Positions 12,337-24,550 of a DNA stretch of 64,000 nucleotides are shown piece after piece. The notes below the pieces were generated by a model. It was given only the letters and a program-made list of their open reading frames with translations, did not search any database and was not told where the DNA came from. The position numbers and the translations under genes were made by a program. Every line of letters starts with the position of its first letter. The first letter of the stretch is position 1. Origin of the DNA: Branchiostoma floridae (lineage: Eukaryota > Chordata > Leptocardii > Amphioxiformes > Branchiostomatidae); contig NC_049990.1 of assembly GCF_000003815.2 (NCBI RefSeq), positions 1,321,452 through 1,385,451 of the forward strand, given 5' to 3'.

Positions 12337-12439
12337 TATAATTCGCTCGGCAGGAAAATGATATTGCAGCGTCGCTAATAGGTTTACTGCATTGCAAATC
12401 CATACCAGAGGGCTAGATGCATCTGTGTGACAAAGAAAC

Positions 12440-12850
12440 ATCTCCTCAAGCAACTACATATGACTGTTATCATACCAAGTGCATAAGCAACATCTATTTT
12501 TGGCATATCTTATTAGCTGGATGTCTAACCTTCACCGGTGTACATCTGTACGCTTTCATGTGCAATATCGGTTAACTAGGATTAGTAGTAAGGTAGTCTG
12601 GCCTGTCATGGATCGTCATTTTTATAACAGAGTCCCTTGAAAAACAGCCTCCAGCTTATTCCAAGCTTAAGGCGCTGCTTTGTAATCTGAAGATCTGATG
12701 CAAAATAGGTTCCGTTTTTCCAGTATGCACCGAAGCTCCCCCGCTAGACTATATGTCTTTTGAATCGTTAATTACCAAGGCCAGACATCCAGGTAATAAG
12801 ATATGCAAAATAAGATTTACTCAAATAACTGAATATGATTTTCGAGGTTT
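12440..12850. repeat. Penelope-type terminal segments (fragments)
   Basis: ATCTTATTAGCTGGATGTCT at about 12507 and the reversed counterpart GACATCCAGGTAATAAGATA at about 12785 belong to the terminal segment also seen at 34180-34400. No hammerhead-like core is preserved here. Confidence 0.45.
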
Positions 12851-13324
12851 CGGGGTTTTCTATTCATGGAATAATTAGATCGATACATATTAAAGTTTAC
12901 ATTTTTGCACACTTACTAATATTTCTCTTTTTGACCTCTGTTATTTCCAATATGTGCACTAAAAGTATTTACAAATATATATAATTCACTAATATGAATG
13001 TACGTTTCTAGACCAAAGCTTTAAGGGCCTACTACTTGTTCTCTCAGTACATGTACATCTCCCAATGGGTACAGAATTGCTACCAAGAAGCCAAATAGCC
13101 TATTTGTACGTCATCGCGGAATCCTCATAAACCCGGCTTTGAAAATCCGTCCATTAAAGTAGAGATAAAAGCTACATGTAGGGACAGCCATTAGTCTAGC
13201 TATTACATATTACAAGAGCTATTAAGAACTGGCGGCCAAACCGCACACACACAGGGGGATATAGGTTCCTGGACAACACAATCCCTCTTCAGCCGGAGGT
13301 AGGCAAGGAAATTGCACTTTGTGG

Positions 13325-13475
13325 CGTCGGGCATGGCGTAACTGGTAGAGCGTTCGGCTCGGAATCTATGGGTCCTGAGTTCGATTCCCATCGTGCCCCC
13401 GACGTTGTGCCCTTGGGAAAGGCACTTTACACGACTTTCCTTCTGTCTGTACCGTGTATGTGGCATTGTTAATAT
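13325..13475 (+). mobile_element. tRNA-derived SINE
   Basis: The head has a polymerase III A box (GGCGTAACTGGTAGAGCG) and B box (GAGTTCGATTCCC), but the ends do not pair as an acceptor stem. The head is followed by the SINE body GTTGTGCCCTTGGGAAAGGC. A related copy is at 30455-30600. Confidence 0.75.
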
Positions 13476-13567
13476 AAGTTACAAAACTTGAGTGCAGTGC
13501 CACATCGTCCTCGTCTGTCCAAAAGCAAATAGAAAAAAAAATTGCACTGAGGATCAAAACAACCAAA

Positions 13568-14690
13568 ATGGCGCTTCACTACAAACGACTATGAGGGTTT
13601 CAGAAGCTCCAAAAGAATTAAAAAAAATCAAGATGTTTGATTTGTGACGTTAATTTTGTTTACTATACCGTCGCATTAATGCAACTAAAGGAGTCAATGA
13701 ACAATTAACAATAAATAAACGACTAAAGGATTTTTAGAAGCTAGAGTTTTATTCTTGACATAATTTTGTTTACTATACGACGGCTTTACTACAAACGACT
13801 AAAGGATCTTTAGAAGCCACGAAAGAATTAAGCAAGATTTTGCATTTGCGAAATTAACTTTGTTTACTATACTGTGGCTTAACTACAAACGACTAAAGGA
13901 TCATTAGAAGCCACGAAAGAATTAAGCAAGATTTTGCATTTGCGAAATTAACTTTGTTTACTATACTGTGGCTTAACTACAAAAGACTAAAGGATCATTA
14001 GAAGCCACGAAAGAATTAAGCAAGATTTTGCATTTGCGAAATTAACTTTGTTTACTATACTGTGGCTTTACTACAAACGACTAAAGGATCTTTAGAAGCC
14101 ACGAAAGAATTAAGCAAGATTTTGCATTTGCGAAATTAACTTTGTTTACTATACTGTGGCTTAACTACAAACGACTAAAGGATCATTAGAAGCCACGAAA
14201 GAATTAAGCAAGATTTTGCATTTGCGAAATTAACTTTGTTTACTATACTGTGGCTTAACTACAAAAGACTAAAGGGGTTTCAGAAGCTCCAAAAGAATTA
14301 ATTAAGATTTCTTTATTCTTGACATAAATTTGTTTACTATACTGTGGCTTTACTACAAATGACCAAAGGATTTTGAGAAGCTACGAAAGGATTAAGCAAG
14401 ATTTTGTATTTGCGACATTAATTTTGTTTATTATGCAGTCGCATTACTTCAAACGACTAAATGGTTAAGATGCTCCAAAAGAATTAATAAAGATGTTTGA
14501 TGTGACATTAATTTTGTTTACTATACTGTCGCTTTACTAGAAACGACTAAAGGATTCTTAGAAGCTTCAAAAGAATTAATCAAGATTTTTGATGTGATAT
14601 CAGTTTTGTTTACTATACTGTGACTTTACTACAAATGACCAAAGGGTTTTTAGAAGCTCCAAAAGAATTGATAAAAAATTTTGACTTTAA
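13568..14690 (+). repeat. 94-bp satellite array, about 12 units
   Basis: The landmark CTACAAACGACTAAAGGAT recurs at 13789, 13883, 13977, 14071, 14165, 14259 and 14353, exactly 94 bp apart. More diverged units follow at 14447, 14537 and 14629, and irregular ones precede 13789. The central units are nearly identical and the edges are diverged. Each unit contains TTTGTTTACTATACTGTGGC. Confidence 0.95.
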
Positions 14691-14796
14691 CATTATCGCT
14701 GAATTTCAAAATGTTTACGAGCTGCATAGCTGCGACTTACAGTTATACGATAACAATAAAAAAAATGCTGAATCTCTGACCCTTACCTCCCCCATC

Positions 14797-14860
14797 ATGA
14801 CCTCAATAAATAGCGGCCTGCGACCGATTTGAGCTTCTCATAAATAAATAAAGATTCAAA
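14797..14860 (+). repeat. LINE 3' tail copy
   Basis: It reads TGACCTCAATAAATAGCGGC and GATTTGAGCTTCTCATAAAT, ending in AATAAATAAAG. This tail follows reverse-transcriptase remnants at 31590-32185, so it is read as a 5'-truncated LINE insertion. Confidence 0.6.
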
Positions 14861-14869
14861 CAAACATGC

Positions 14870-17300
14870 GATCTTGGTGATTCTACGAGTATCGTATTAG
14901 ATCGGTCTGTAAGAACCTGCTTTACAGGCTGCCCCCCCCCCCCCCGGAAGTATTGTGGTATAATCTATAGACAGTTGGTCTGTCCAGTGAGCTTACTTTT
15001 GGCTCTGAACTTGTTGAACATTAACTGTTACAGCATGATATAGCTAAGGAATTCACAAAAACAGACTATTTTTTGTTCATTATTGACACGAAAACAAGTA
15101 CAGGGTTTCATATGGATCATTTCTGCAAATAGTAAATACCAGCTCAGTTGCATAAAATCATAAATACAGGGTTTACTCATAGGACTATTGATGGCTTAAC
15201 TGTTATTACCCGCCATCTTTGAGGCTATGTTTAGTTTCTAAGAACTATTCCATACATTATACACGAGTATTAGAGGCTGTGGGTGTGGCTTATATGATTG
15301 GATCACTTCACTTAAGCCGTACGGTGACGTTTACAATCGGAAGATTTCAGTTGTGCACGAGTTACGACATGTGGTAGCCGGCGTTTGGACAAGATAAATC
15401 TACGATACAGTGCCCTAAATAATTCGATCTGAAATTACCTCGCACAAGAAAAGACTAAACTTGGACTGTATGGAAACAACGATGAAGCTATTATGTAAAG
15501 ATAGGAACTTTCTTCCAACAATAATTTGCTTGCAATTTCTACCACTGTACCTTGAAAAGTTGTGCTTGTGACTCAGGGTTTATGCAAGTTGCATATGGGC
15601 TGCTGTACTGCATACCTTTGGTGCCTTGTATCATCATGTTTGGTAAAATGGGTAGATTTGCAATATGGGTAGGACCGTACATGTATTTGATCTCTTTATA
15701 ACGATAAAACCTGGTATAATTATAGTATGCCAGTTATATGTAGCTGTCTGTACATGTTTGTTGGGTGTTCTAATGGTTTAATATTTAGCGTTTGGGCAAA
15801 GTTTTTTCTTTTTCCTTTGCAAAGCCTTCACGAGGAACAACATGTGACTATCGATAATGTCTCTCTGCTATCCACGTGTATTTACTGTAATAGCTTAGAT
15901 TGTCTTGTGGTTAAGTCTAGTTTGAGTGATGTTCTTTCATTTTCCTGAATTGTCCACTTCACGTGGGATAGCATGTGGTGGCTAGGTGGGTGGGGGTAAT
16001 CTTTTAATTGCCAAATTGTCCTGTGTGTTATCCATGTGGATTTACTGCCATTCACGTGGCCTTTAGTATCTAATGGCACGATTAGGTACTACTGTGTAAG
16101 CTTGCGTGACTCAAGACGCAAGGGTCTCATCAGTAAGACATGGGAGAGTACATGTGATACTGTGTCTATAGAAGCTGCACATGTACCAACATATGCATAC
16201 CCGCAAAGCCCATGGCCATAAGTCGATGAGTCTTAGATACCCATGGATTTTGGTTGCACGATTGACACACGCTAATACCACCTGCAAAAGTACGTCGTCC
16301 ACATAAGCTACACCCACCAGAAATAAAAAGGACATGGGACTTGGAGAATGCTTGACTGATTTACAAATCGGAATCCATCTATATGGCAACATCTTCAAGA
16401 ATTTGCCTTCACTTTAACGCACATCTTCTTAAAACATTGCCTTCGCAAACAGTAATAACTAATTATCCATTTCGCATACTACAAGAGTAGAATTCCTGTT
16501 TAAGCACGAATAAACCTTTGAGTGACGTTCAGTTAATGCCAATGTAGATGGTAGCGATAAAGCCGTGACTGAAACTCAGACCTGAAGAATCTGTCACAGA
16601 TCAACAGCGTTAGGAAACGTGGTTATACACTAGTCACCAGCTTATTGCATGACTGTTAATAGCATAAGTCGGGGATTTGTATAGAATTCTAATAAACCTA
16701 ACCATTATACAATGCCAATCACTGTTTTGTGATCCCGAGTTTGCTGCCAATGCTGTAGGACCGTGTACAAAACACAAAGGGCTAAAGAAGTGATCAAAAC
16801 TGGACACCAACGCAAGCGTTTCCCGACGTACTATCACAGGCATGAAGACTTATCTAACATAGCTGAGTATGATCTCTTTGGTAAGAAATCAATGGATTGA
16901 AAACATTGCTTTTCTTGCTATCGTATCAACCCACTTCCTTCATGAATTACGGATCAAAGTGATAATACTCCAGTAATAAATGGCCGAAGCTGAAAGCCTC
17001 GCTAATAACTAGGTTAATGGTATTGCGGAGATTAATGAAGTAGAAGACTGTTCTTGTATCTTTCTGCAATAACGACCTACGTAATGATCAGGTTAATGAC
17101 AAGGTACAGCTTATCAACAGGCTTTCATGCATGTAAAGTGATGTTTATATCGCACTGACTAATTTATGTAAGTCCGTAATTTTAAACACAAAAACATGGG
17201 GATTACCCCATAATTTTGCTGTACAACACAACTAAGGAAAATAATGATCATCACAGAATTGTGTCATTTAGTGGACAATTTAGGTAATTGGAATCACAGG
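14870..17300. other. Region without recognised genes
   Basis: Unique-looking AT-rich DNA with a poly-C run (about 14931-14945). The frames at 15727-15948 and 16111-16398 lack splice context or family resemblance. Confidence 0.5.
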
Positions 17301-17311
17301 CTAAATTGTTT

Positions 17312-17385
17312 GAACCTTTGTTTATTCATGAGAAGCTCAAATCGGCCTACAGGTCGCTTTTCATCGAGGTCATGGGGGAGGTAAG
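17312..17385 (-). repeat. LINE 3' tail copy, reversed
   Basis: TTTGAACCTTTGTTTATTCA, AAGCTCAAATCGGCC and TTTTCATCGAGGTCATG are the reverse complement of the tail at 32107-32175. Confidence 0.6.
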
Positions 17386-17771
17386 AGTCAGATAAAATTT
17401 AACAGAGGTACAGATTTACTATATCGAGTCCTAGTAAATCTATCAACATATATAACTACATATATATGGTACAAAACATTAAGTAGACTCCATCTGGCAC
17501 AATGAAGTCCACCCGAACAAATTGAATTCACAGTGAACATGAGGTATTGGTATTATCAACTTTAGTTTGCAACTGTCCCAAAACTGTAGGACAAGATTCA
17601 TTATGTGCTTTTTTTTCCAGAAATAGTTCGCAAGGACATATCAAAAGTATATCCTTGTACTATTCCTGTACTCGAACTGTTCAAAGTGTAATCTGAATTA
17701 TATTTTTCTCTGGGTTACAACTTTAATATGTAATTATCTCCACAGGAGTGCTAGGATGCCTTCCTGTATTC

Positions 17772-17852
17772 ATGCCGAGTTTGTGGAAGCTAATAATGGT
17801 GACTATATGCCTGCTGAGCCAAGTTGGGGAACGGCCACCTCAATCTCACAAG
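17772..17852 (+). CDS. Candidate first coding exon encoding a signal peptide
   Basis: An acceptor TTATCTCCACAG|G at 17745/17746 opens an exon whose third frame has an ATG at 17772. It encodes 27 residues beginning MPSLWKLIMVTICLLSQVGE: a short basic start, a hydrophobic core LIMVTICLL and a plausible cleavage near SQVG. It meets a donor AAG|GTACGC at 17852/17853 in phase 0. No certain next exon was found. A phase-0 possibility starts after TTTTTGTTCAG at 19481 and stops at 19567, which would give a 55-residue secreted peptide, but that length of open frame is not significant. A second frame through the same exon is also open. Confidence 0.35.
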
Positions 17853-18453
17853 GTACGCTTACGGAATATATAAAAACGTGATGCTGTTAGCTACATGAAG
17901 AAATAATTGCATCTCTTTGGCTTAGGGAAATTGCCATTAGTGTATTGGCAAAGACGACGGATAAGATGATAATTTGAAAGATACATTTAATTTTTATACT
18001 AGCTGGAAGCCAAATAAAGATTTTGTTAGCTTTGCGTCTTTGGAAAAAATTGTCAATCTTACATTTACGTGATATAAACGTCAAGCAACGCCTGGAGTTT
18101 AACAGATAAATAACATAAATGCGGAGTTTGTGAAAATGCAAGTGATGTCGAGACAATTTGACTTTACTGAAGAGCAGATTTACCTTCCTGAGATAGAGCT
18201 ACAGAAAACAGATATTATGTACAGCATATCCATGTTCATCGCACTGGGGAAATTCCTCCACATCTTTTTTGACAAGTGAAATGAACAGTAGACCAAGGCT
18301 TAACGTGCCGTCCATCCAGTATGGTAGCAAGCGTGCATGTCGGGGAAGCGACATCAGCCGGAGTTTGAGGCAAAGTTACTCGTCCCAACACCACGTTTAG
18401 CTGTTGGTTTTAAGCGCCGCCAAACTGACCATGCCAAACGGGCCCGACCGTTT

Positions 18454-18531
18454 TGGCGTAACGGTTTGGCGCGTTGGCTTTGTGATCTGCGTCTCACAAG
18501 CCCGGGAGCCAGGGCTCGAATCCCGGAACCA
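18454..18531 (+). repeat. tRNA-like SINE head
   Basis: GGCGTAACGGTTTGGCGCG resembles an A box and GGGCTCGAATCCCGG a B box, about 50 bp apart. It is not a foldable tRNA gene by eye. Confidence 0.5.
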
Positions 18532-19045
18532 TGAAACTGTTTCTACTCGTCTCTTATAGTGCCTTCACACAGAAACCGAATCAAGCAGAGCCAGTCGGAA
18601 TGAAGAATTTGTAAAATTCGTGCCACGTTCGGGCTGGAAGTCCTAATGTATCTAATACCTCTTCACACTAGAGGCGAAGAGAGAATTTCAAGAATACGTT
18701 ACGAATTGCCATTGATATATACAAAGAACTTTATCCAGACGACATTCCGGCTCATTCCGATTCTCGTGTGAAGGGGCGCGCTACAGCCGTTAATCGCGCA
18801 TTTACAGTATGCTGGCTGTAATCCCTTCATGTGATGGGTTATTGATGTGGCGGAACAAACCCCTGGCTTCTAATCCGTGATTGGCCAGACGTCATCCTCG
18901 GGAAATCAGACGTTTGGCGCGGAGGAAGCGGCGACCAGTCGACGGCCTGTGAGATCGGCTGCGGCCTGCAGAGGCAGGTTCCCGTGGGAGGGGGGTTCTG
19001 ACAGTCGGGGCGTTTCAAGATTGTGCCGTTTAGCAGAACCTTTGT

Positions 19046-19369
19046 CAGGGCTTGAAATAATTTTTCTTCATACCTGCACGAAAATTACCTGCACCAGACA
19101 AATTTTACCTGCACCACTCTGAATTTAGGAAGTACGGATCAACGAAAATTGTTCAGGAACCATTTCCATTTTTTTCTTTCATATTTTATAGGTAGTAACA
19201 TTCAATGCAGCTACTAACAATCCTCATACACCTTCATCATAAGACATTTATGCATAAAACCCAGTACATGGACCAATGCAGGTTAGGTGCAGGTAGACAC
19301 CAGAAATACCTGCACAGCTCCAATGTTACCTGCACTAACCTGCATATGCAGGTGGGATTTCGAGCCCTG
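19046..19369. mobile_element. hAT-like MITE
   Basis: CAGGGCTTGAAAT on the left and ATTTCGAGCCCTG on the right form inverted ends. TTTGT occurs on both flanks. The interior has repeated ACCTGCA/TGCAGGT motifs in both orientations. Non-coding. Confidence 0.7.
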
Positions 19370-19628
19370 TTTGTGATACCAGAAGAATCCAATTGACATA
19401 ATCTGCGTATACCAATCCTAGGTATATAGATGTTGTTGTTATGTTTTGAATGAAAGAGATCGTTTTAACTTTTTGTTCAGGATGTAAAACAGAGACATGT
19501 CCTAACTTTGAAAATTAACAGAGTGGCGCTTAAATTGCGACAGGATGGCGCACCGCAACTGTTCTAGTCTATAGGGAGATCCTAGTAGTGTGTGCCGAAA
19601 AAAGTCTCCAAAAGGCTCATATAGAGTC

Positions 19629-19700
19629 CACTCCCTCGCGACCTCAATGAAAGGCGGTCTGCAGGCCGTTTCAAGCTTCTTCCAATAAAGAAAAGTTCAA
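19629..19700 (+). repeat. LINE 3' tail copy
   Basis: CGACCTCAATGAAAGGCGGT and CTGCAGGCCGTTTCAAGCTT, ending in an AATAAAG-type stretch. Diverged copy of the tail at 32107-32175. Confidence 0.6.
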
Positions 19701-20092
19701 ACGAAACAACGCAAATCATTTGCCAAGCTGGGGAACAATTTGTGAGTGGGATTTTCTCTACCGGAGAAGGACAACCTGCGCTTCGTTGTGGAATAAATGT
19801 TGATCGTAGACACTCAAGCGGTAAAATTGTTTTGGGCCTATTTGACCAGATTCTGCTAGAATCTTTCAGGATCCCATGTATTTATTGTGTATTTATTATG
19901 CTTACGTTACATGTACTTTGGTTTCGTACCTACTGGGAACTTGAATGTGATGCTGGTTGTTAATATGTATTCTGATTTGATTTTATTTACTACTGATATA
20001 TGCGTCCGCCCCCACCCCCGGGCACATGGGGTAAGGGCAACATAGGCAACCCCTGGTTATATAAATAAACAAACAAACAAAAGGAGACCTAC

Positions 20093-20858
20093 TGAATCTT
20101 GTGGAACCTCTCGTTTCCCGCGGCCACGTAGTGCTGCCCAGTCTGCAGGTCCTGTAGGGTGGGGACCTGGTGGCCCGTGTTGGGGGTGTGGATCCGACGG
20201 AGGGGGCCTCGGGACGTCGGGCCGAGCTTCTTAGTCACCTGGGGGGAAATTAATATTCCATCATCATCATCATCACTTTTATAACACATATAGTTCCCAA
20301 GGAGATGTAACAATTGTACAAGGTACAAAGTATGGCATCTACTGGTACATAACTACAGTTCAATAAGGCTAAACCATCTAGTACATGACTGTGTCGTGTT
20401 ACAAGTGGTGTTGGATGATAACGGCTAGACATTCTTACCCGTGAGGTAGTTCTTACTGGAGGCTAGGCTGGCTTAGGAGATTGCTGAGACTAGTAACAGG
20501 GAGGGGGGGGGGTATAATAACGTATCTGTTTGAACCTTTATTTATTCATGATAAGCTCAAATTGGCATGCAGGCCACTTTTCATTGAGGTCACGATGAGG
20601 TCAGATAAAATATAACAACAGTACATTGAGTCCCAACAAATCTATCAACATATATCATTACATGTACATGTTCATAGTATAAAGCGTATTATAAGATCTC
20701 CATGACTTACTTCATCCAGGAACGTGTCCATGTCGGGGTACTGGCGCTGGTTGACGACGAACTTCTTCGGATCCTGGAACTTGTCTCCATTCTTGTGGAT
20801 GTGGACCGTCCGGACGGTCTGGGAGGCCGGCATGGCGCTCATGGTGCTACGTCATCAA
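20093..20858 (-). CDS. Doublecortin (DCX) domain protein, N-terminal exons (partial)
   Basis: Two minus-strand coding exons are seen: 20842-20711 (44 codons, donor GAA|GTAAGT) and 20238-20093 (48 codons plus 2 nt, acceptor CCCCCCAG, donor CA|GTAGGT). The first exon begins at 20858 behind a strong pyrimidine-rich acceptor, so an upstream leader exon is expected. The joined frame gives VHIHKNGDKF, FLDE|VTKKLG, RRIHTPNTGHQVPTLQDLQ and HYVAAGNERFHKI. These are the hallmark blocks of a DCX domain: the NGD start, the RRI-TP-GH turn, the LQ-G-YVA-G segment and the final F-K. DCX domains bind microtubules, in neuronal migration or in cilia. The domain starts close to the N-terminus, as in DCX and DCDC2-type proteins. 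Later exons were not found at lower coordinates, so the gene may extend beyond the window or be partly decayed. Family confident, orthology not. Confidence 0.85.
20531..20605 (-). repeat. LINE 3' tail copy, in the first intron of the doublecortin gene
   Basis: TTTGAACCTTTATTTATTCA, AAGCTCAAATTGGCATGCAG and TTTTCATTGAGGTCACG are the reverse complement of the LINE tail. Confidence 0.6.
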
Positions 20859-20929
20859 CTGGGGAGAGGAAGAGAGAGAGGAAGTGAGCTAGTAAACCTT
20901 AGGGTACATGAGGATATACAGGAATTGGT

Positions 20930-21000
20930 TTGTGACGTCTGTTTGGTCAGTCTGCATGCATTGTGCTCATGGTGCTACTGCATCAACTGGGGAGAAATGG
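20930..21000 (-). pseudogene. Decayed duplicate of the doublecortin exon start
   Basis: Reading minus, CCCCAGTTGATG, then GTAGCACCATGAGC repeats the acceptor, leader and start codon of the real exon, about 134 bp upstream of it. The copied frame stops after MSTMHAD. A further piece (TTGGTCAGTCTGCATGCA) recurs at about 21249-21266. Confidence 0.6.
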
Positions 21001-22269
21001 GGAAACTGTGAGCTTGTATACGGAGATATTTAGTAGGTTTTTTTTTTTTTAAATGTGCTCAGAGTATTTTTATTGATAATCCTGTCCTTGTCAAATTCAT
21101 TTTGTATTGGCTCTGTTTTAGTCAGCAGGGCTAGCCCTTTGCAATAGCCACAGGCTGTCTGTGCGTGCTGAACAGACAAACCAATAATGAATTAATGAAT
21201 ATACAAGTATAAACAGGGATCATTGTGAACATGACGTCTGCTCTATTGGTCAGTCTGCATGCATGATGCTCACGGCGCAGTATAAAGACTGTTGGCTGAC
21301 AAGCGTACATAAAAGATAAAAGAGTACTCAGTGATCGCTGTATGGCGTCCATTTGTAGCACACACTGTCCAAACTAAGAAAGTGTGGCTTCAACAAGGGG
21401 TAGAATGTTGTCAAAACTTGTCATCGATGGGTCTCACAAAGGAATATACCGATGAATAGCGCTAGCACTGTTAGCGTTGTTGGCCATCTATACAGCGCAT
21501 TGCCTGGTTTTCATGGAAATTATAGTCTGTCTTACATGGGGTAAGATAAGTAGAAATGGCAATAAGTATTTCTTTAACACTGAACCGTCAAAATGTACAC
21601 GATACCAATGTTAGCACGCGTTATATCTAGATACCACCAATGATGATGCAATTAGCCAATTGAAGTTAATATATACGTTTGTGTAAGGGAAGGGAATATC
21701 TGATCACATGTATTGGCAGCTGTATAGGAAATGCTAGTGGTTTCAAGTTCGAATAGGTGCCAAATGACCATGGATACGTGCTTTCCTGGCATACTCAAGC
21801 TGTATCTTTCAACACATAAGAAAATTTCCATGCGTCAATACTTAAGCACAAGTACAACGTTGCCAACGCAGATTGACACACATGTAAAAAAAGAGGCTCT
21901 TTACAACCTACAAATCCGACACAAACTTGATTACTTGCACCAGTTATTGAGACGCGCGCTGATATGGCTTAGCGTGGGCCTGATTACCCCGGTGGAACGG
22001 GTACAAAACGAGCTTATTACGGTTCAGCTCAGGCTTGCACGCGCGGCGCCTCTCCCCTCGGAACCGTCAGCACCGTGCGGGGACACGCTGACATCCTTAC
22101 TGTGCTGTTCAACACGTCACACGTACCTCGTCACTCCGTCACGTCCCACCCACTTACAGCTACACCAAACCGTTACAAACTAACCAACCTCTCCTGCACT
22201 AACCACCAGCCGTGCACACCGCAGACCCGATGTGCCACGAATCACAAACCTGCCCACACGATCCTCACC

Positions 22270-22494
22270 ATGTCGCTAAGCACGGCTCCAAGGCCTGTCC
22301 GCGATGGGGATGTTGTTGTGGATCTCCTGACAGCTTCAGTAAAGCCTGAAGGAATCTGGTTCGGAGAAGTAGAAATTCCGACAGAGCGGAGAGCACGGAG
22401 AATCCACTATCGGTACGGCAGCGCTGATACTGCGGGTTTGGCGGCTTGGGTCGGGCTTTTTCTCTCTCTCTCTAGTGCCGAGCCGCATGCTTAA
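22270..22494 (+). CDS. Weak candidate first coding exon in a GC-rich patch
   Basis: An ATG in good context (CACCATGT) opens MSLSTAPRPVRDGDVVVDLL and a further segment PEGIWFGEVEIPTERRARR. A possible donor CG|GTACGG lies at about 22412; unspliced, the frame ends at 22494. The surroundings (about 21950-22500) are GC-rich with CpG, like a promoter/first-exon region. I recognise no family and no following exon. Confidence 0.25.
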   Translation: MSLSTAPRPVRDGDVVVDLLTASVKPEGIWFGEVEIPTERRARRIHYRYGSADTAGLAAWVGLFLSLSSAEPHA

Positions 22495-22579
22495 CGACCG
22501 GACTGGCCTATCTGTGGGTAGGACGCAGGGGGCGCAACAGAGGCCGCACTCGTGCCGCGGCACATTATTACCGTTAGTA

Positions 22580-22782
22580 ATACTGTTAATGCAGTAATGT
22601 TCACGATGGTTTTATATTCGCGGTTTTTGTGGTGACCACTTCACCACGAACTTAAAACCACTGCGAGCATTTTTCATTATTGCAGTCTATGGCGCTACCG
22701 CGAACTTCAATCCACCGCGAACACTCAATTTTCCCGCTACAGCGAAAGTAAATCCACGCGAACCTAAATGCATTTACAGTAC
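22580..22782 (-). mobile_element. MITE/foldback family M2, copy 2
   Basis: It is the reverse of 6936-7131: CCACGCGAACCTAAATGCAT at the right end matches, reversed, the left end of copy 1. The interior has CCGCGAAC and CACGAACTTAAAACCA units. The ends TACTGTTAATGCAG and reversed TACTGTAAATGCAT are related. Confidence 0.65.
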
Positions 22783-22789
22783 ATAGTAT

Positions 22790-24550
22790 TCAAACAGCGT
22801 GTTCATCAGATAGCATTTTCTAATCTAAATTACATCTTGTAGAATTTTGGGGGAAAGAGGTGAAACGAATCTGTCAGCGTTTGAAAGTATCGGGTGTGTC
22901 AAACATCATGGTTGAGCGCCTACTCAAAAAGCGAGCACTGGGCATACATTCTGCTCCGGGTTGTGATTAAGTGTGTGTAGGTTTCCACGCCCGAAGTTGT
23001 TATATTTTCTTATCCAGCTGAGACGTTTCAAGAAAGGCTTTCATATGCCAACATGGCGTCTTCTTTGTTTGCACATCTGCTTGTATAGATAAAAGAAGTC
23101 GCCATTCAAAGGAATGAAATTTATAACTCTCTCGTGAAGCTACCCGGAATTTGACAAAACTTAGAGAACAAAGAAAGAAACGCGAACTTGCGACAGATGA
23201 TGACTTCTAAATGAAATTATAATAATTCTCCAGTATGGATAAGTATTAGAGCCAAGCCTTCTCATGAACTTTTAATAGTTTTATTTATCATATAAGTAAT
23301 AATGTTGCAAACTATAACTTACGGGGTGTTAATAAAAACACTTTGGAGAAGATGGAAAACATTACCAAGTTTGTAAAATGTCCCAGAAGAATTCCACACT
23401 AAAAGCTTTGTAATCCCGCCCTGTAGAAGCAGGTATGAATCACACCTACCGGATGCCCAATATAGAATCTCGCTAACAGAAACAGCAATCTATCATAAAA
23501 CAACAAGAATTAAAATTAACTCTAATATTGATAGGGACTTGAAACGGCTCAAAATCGTGGCGGATCTTGTAGAAAACAATGCATCACTCTTTTTAAACTT
23601 GCTTTAAGGCAGAAAGCTAAAAAGCTGAGAAGGATTTTCATGCGCTAACCACTTTCAAGTTCGATAAACTTAGAGAAGAAAGCTTTAAAGAAGGGGTTTC
23701 CATTACTTTGGTAAAACCATGCTTTCAAACAGCGGCTTCAACAAGATCCCCTTAATCGCTATAGTCCTACAGATTGCACCACAGAAAGACAGTTTATAGA
23801 CACGCACGACTGTGAATTTATCAATACTACAGCATTAGTCGACATATACGTTTGGAAATAGTCATGTACTTCCCCACCAATATAGCGAGAACACCAAGTA
23901 ATATGCTATCTTCTTATAAAAACAGAAAATACTTTAGTCACTATCAACCTCCTCCTGACCACACCCCACTTAACGCGACAGGAAACACCCTTAGAGAGGA
24001 TTTTTTCCAAACTCCATCGGTAAAAGGTTTCTAAGTCTGAAGATTACTAAGGAAATTAAAAGGGTAAGAGACTTAGATTTATTTGACCTTTTCTTAGCTA
24101 ATGGCATTTACATAATGGCGACAGGTGGACCTAACCAAACATTCCCCTTGCATAGCAAAAATAAAACATATCAGTAAATGAATGGGCAATAAACAACCAA
24201 AGTTTTATCTTAATTTCTGTATCCTAAATGCACATTTTAAAGACCATCGTTAAGTGTTAGTTAGGATTTCAATAACAACGACGAACTCCGTGTACATGGC
24301 AACCGTACTGTATGGCTGTATTGAAGGACGTATGTACATGTTTTGACCTTTGTAACGATGCTAATATCTAGTTTTGGACACTCAATTTATTTTAACACAG
24401 TGTCATGTACCTCTTATGTTGAATAAAACAAGATGAATGAAATTATATAATAGCCATGTGTGCATTTTGTTCCTTAACCTGCAACATTGGGTAAATATTT
24501 TCCTGCATCTCTACCGGAAGTTAGATACAAAACAAATGCCAGCAAAGCCC
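22790..24550. other. Region without recognised genes
   Basis: AT-rich DNA with no clear exon, repeat or regulatory pattern by eye. Confidence 0.5.

Noticed and set aside
17887..18156. 89-residue minus frame
   Set aside because: AT-rich chance frame. Considered as a later doublecortin exon, but it shows no DCX motif.
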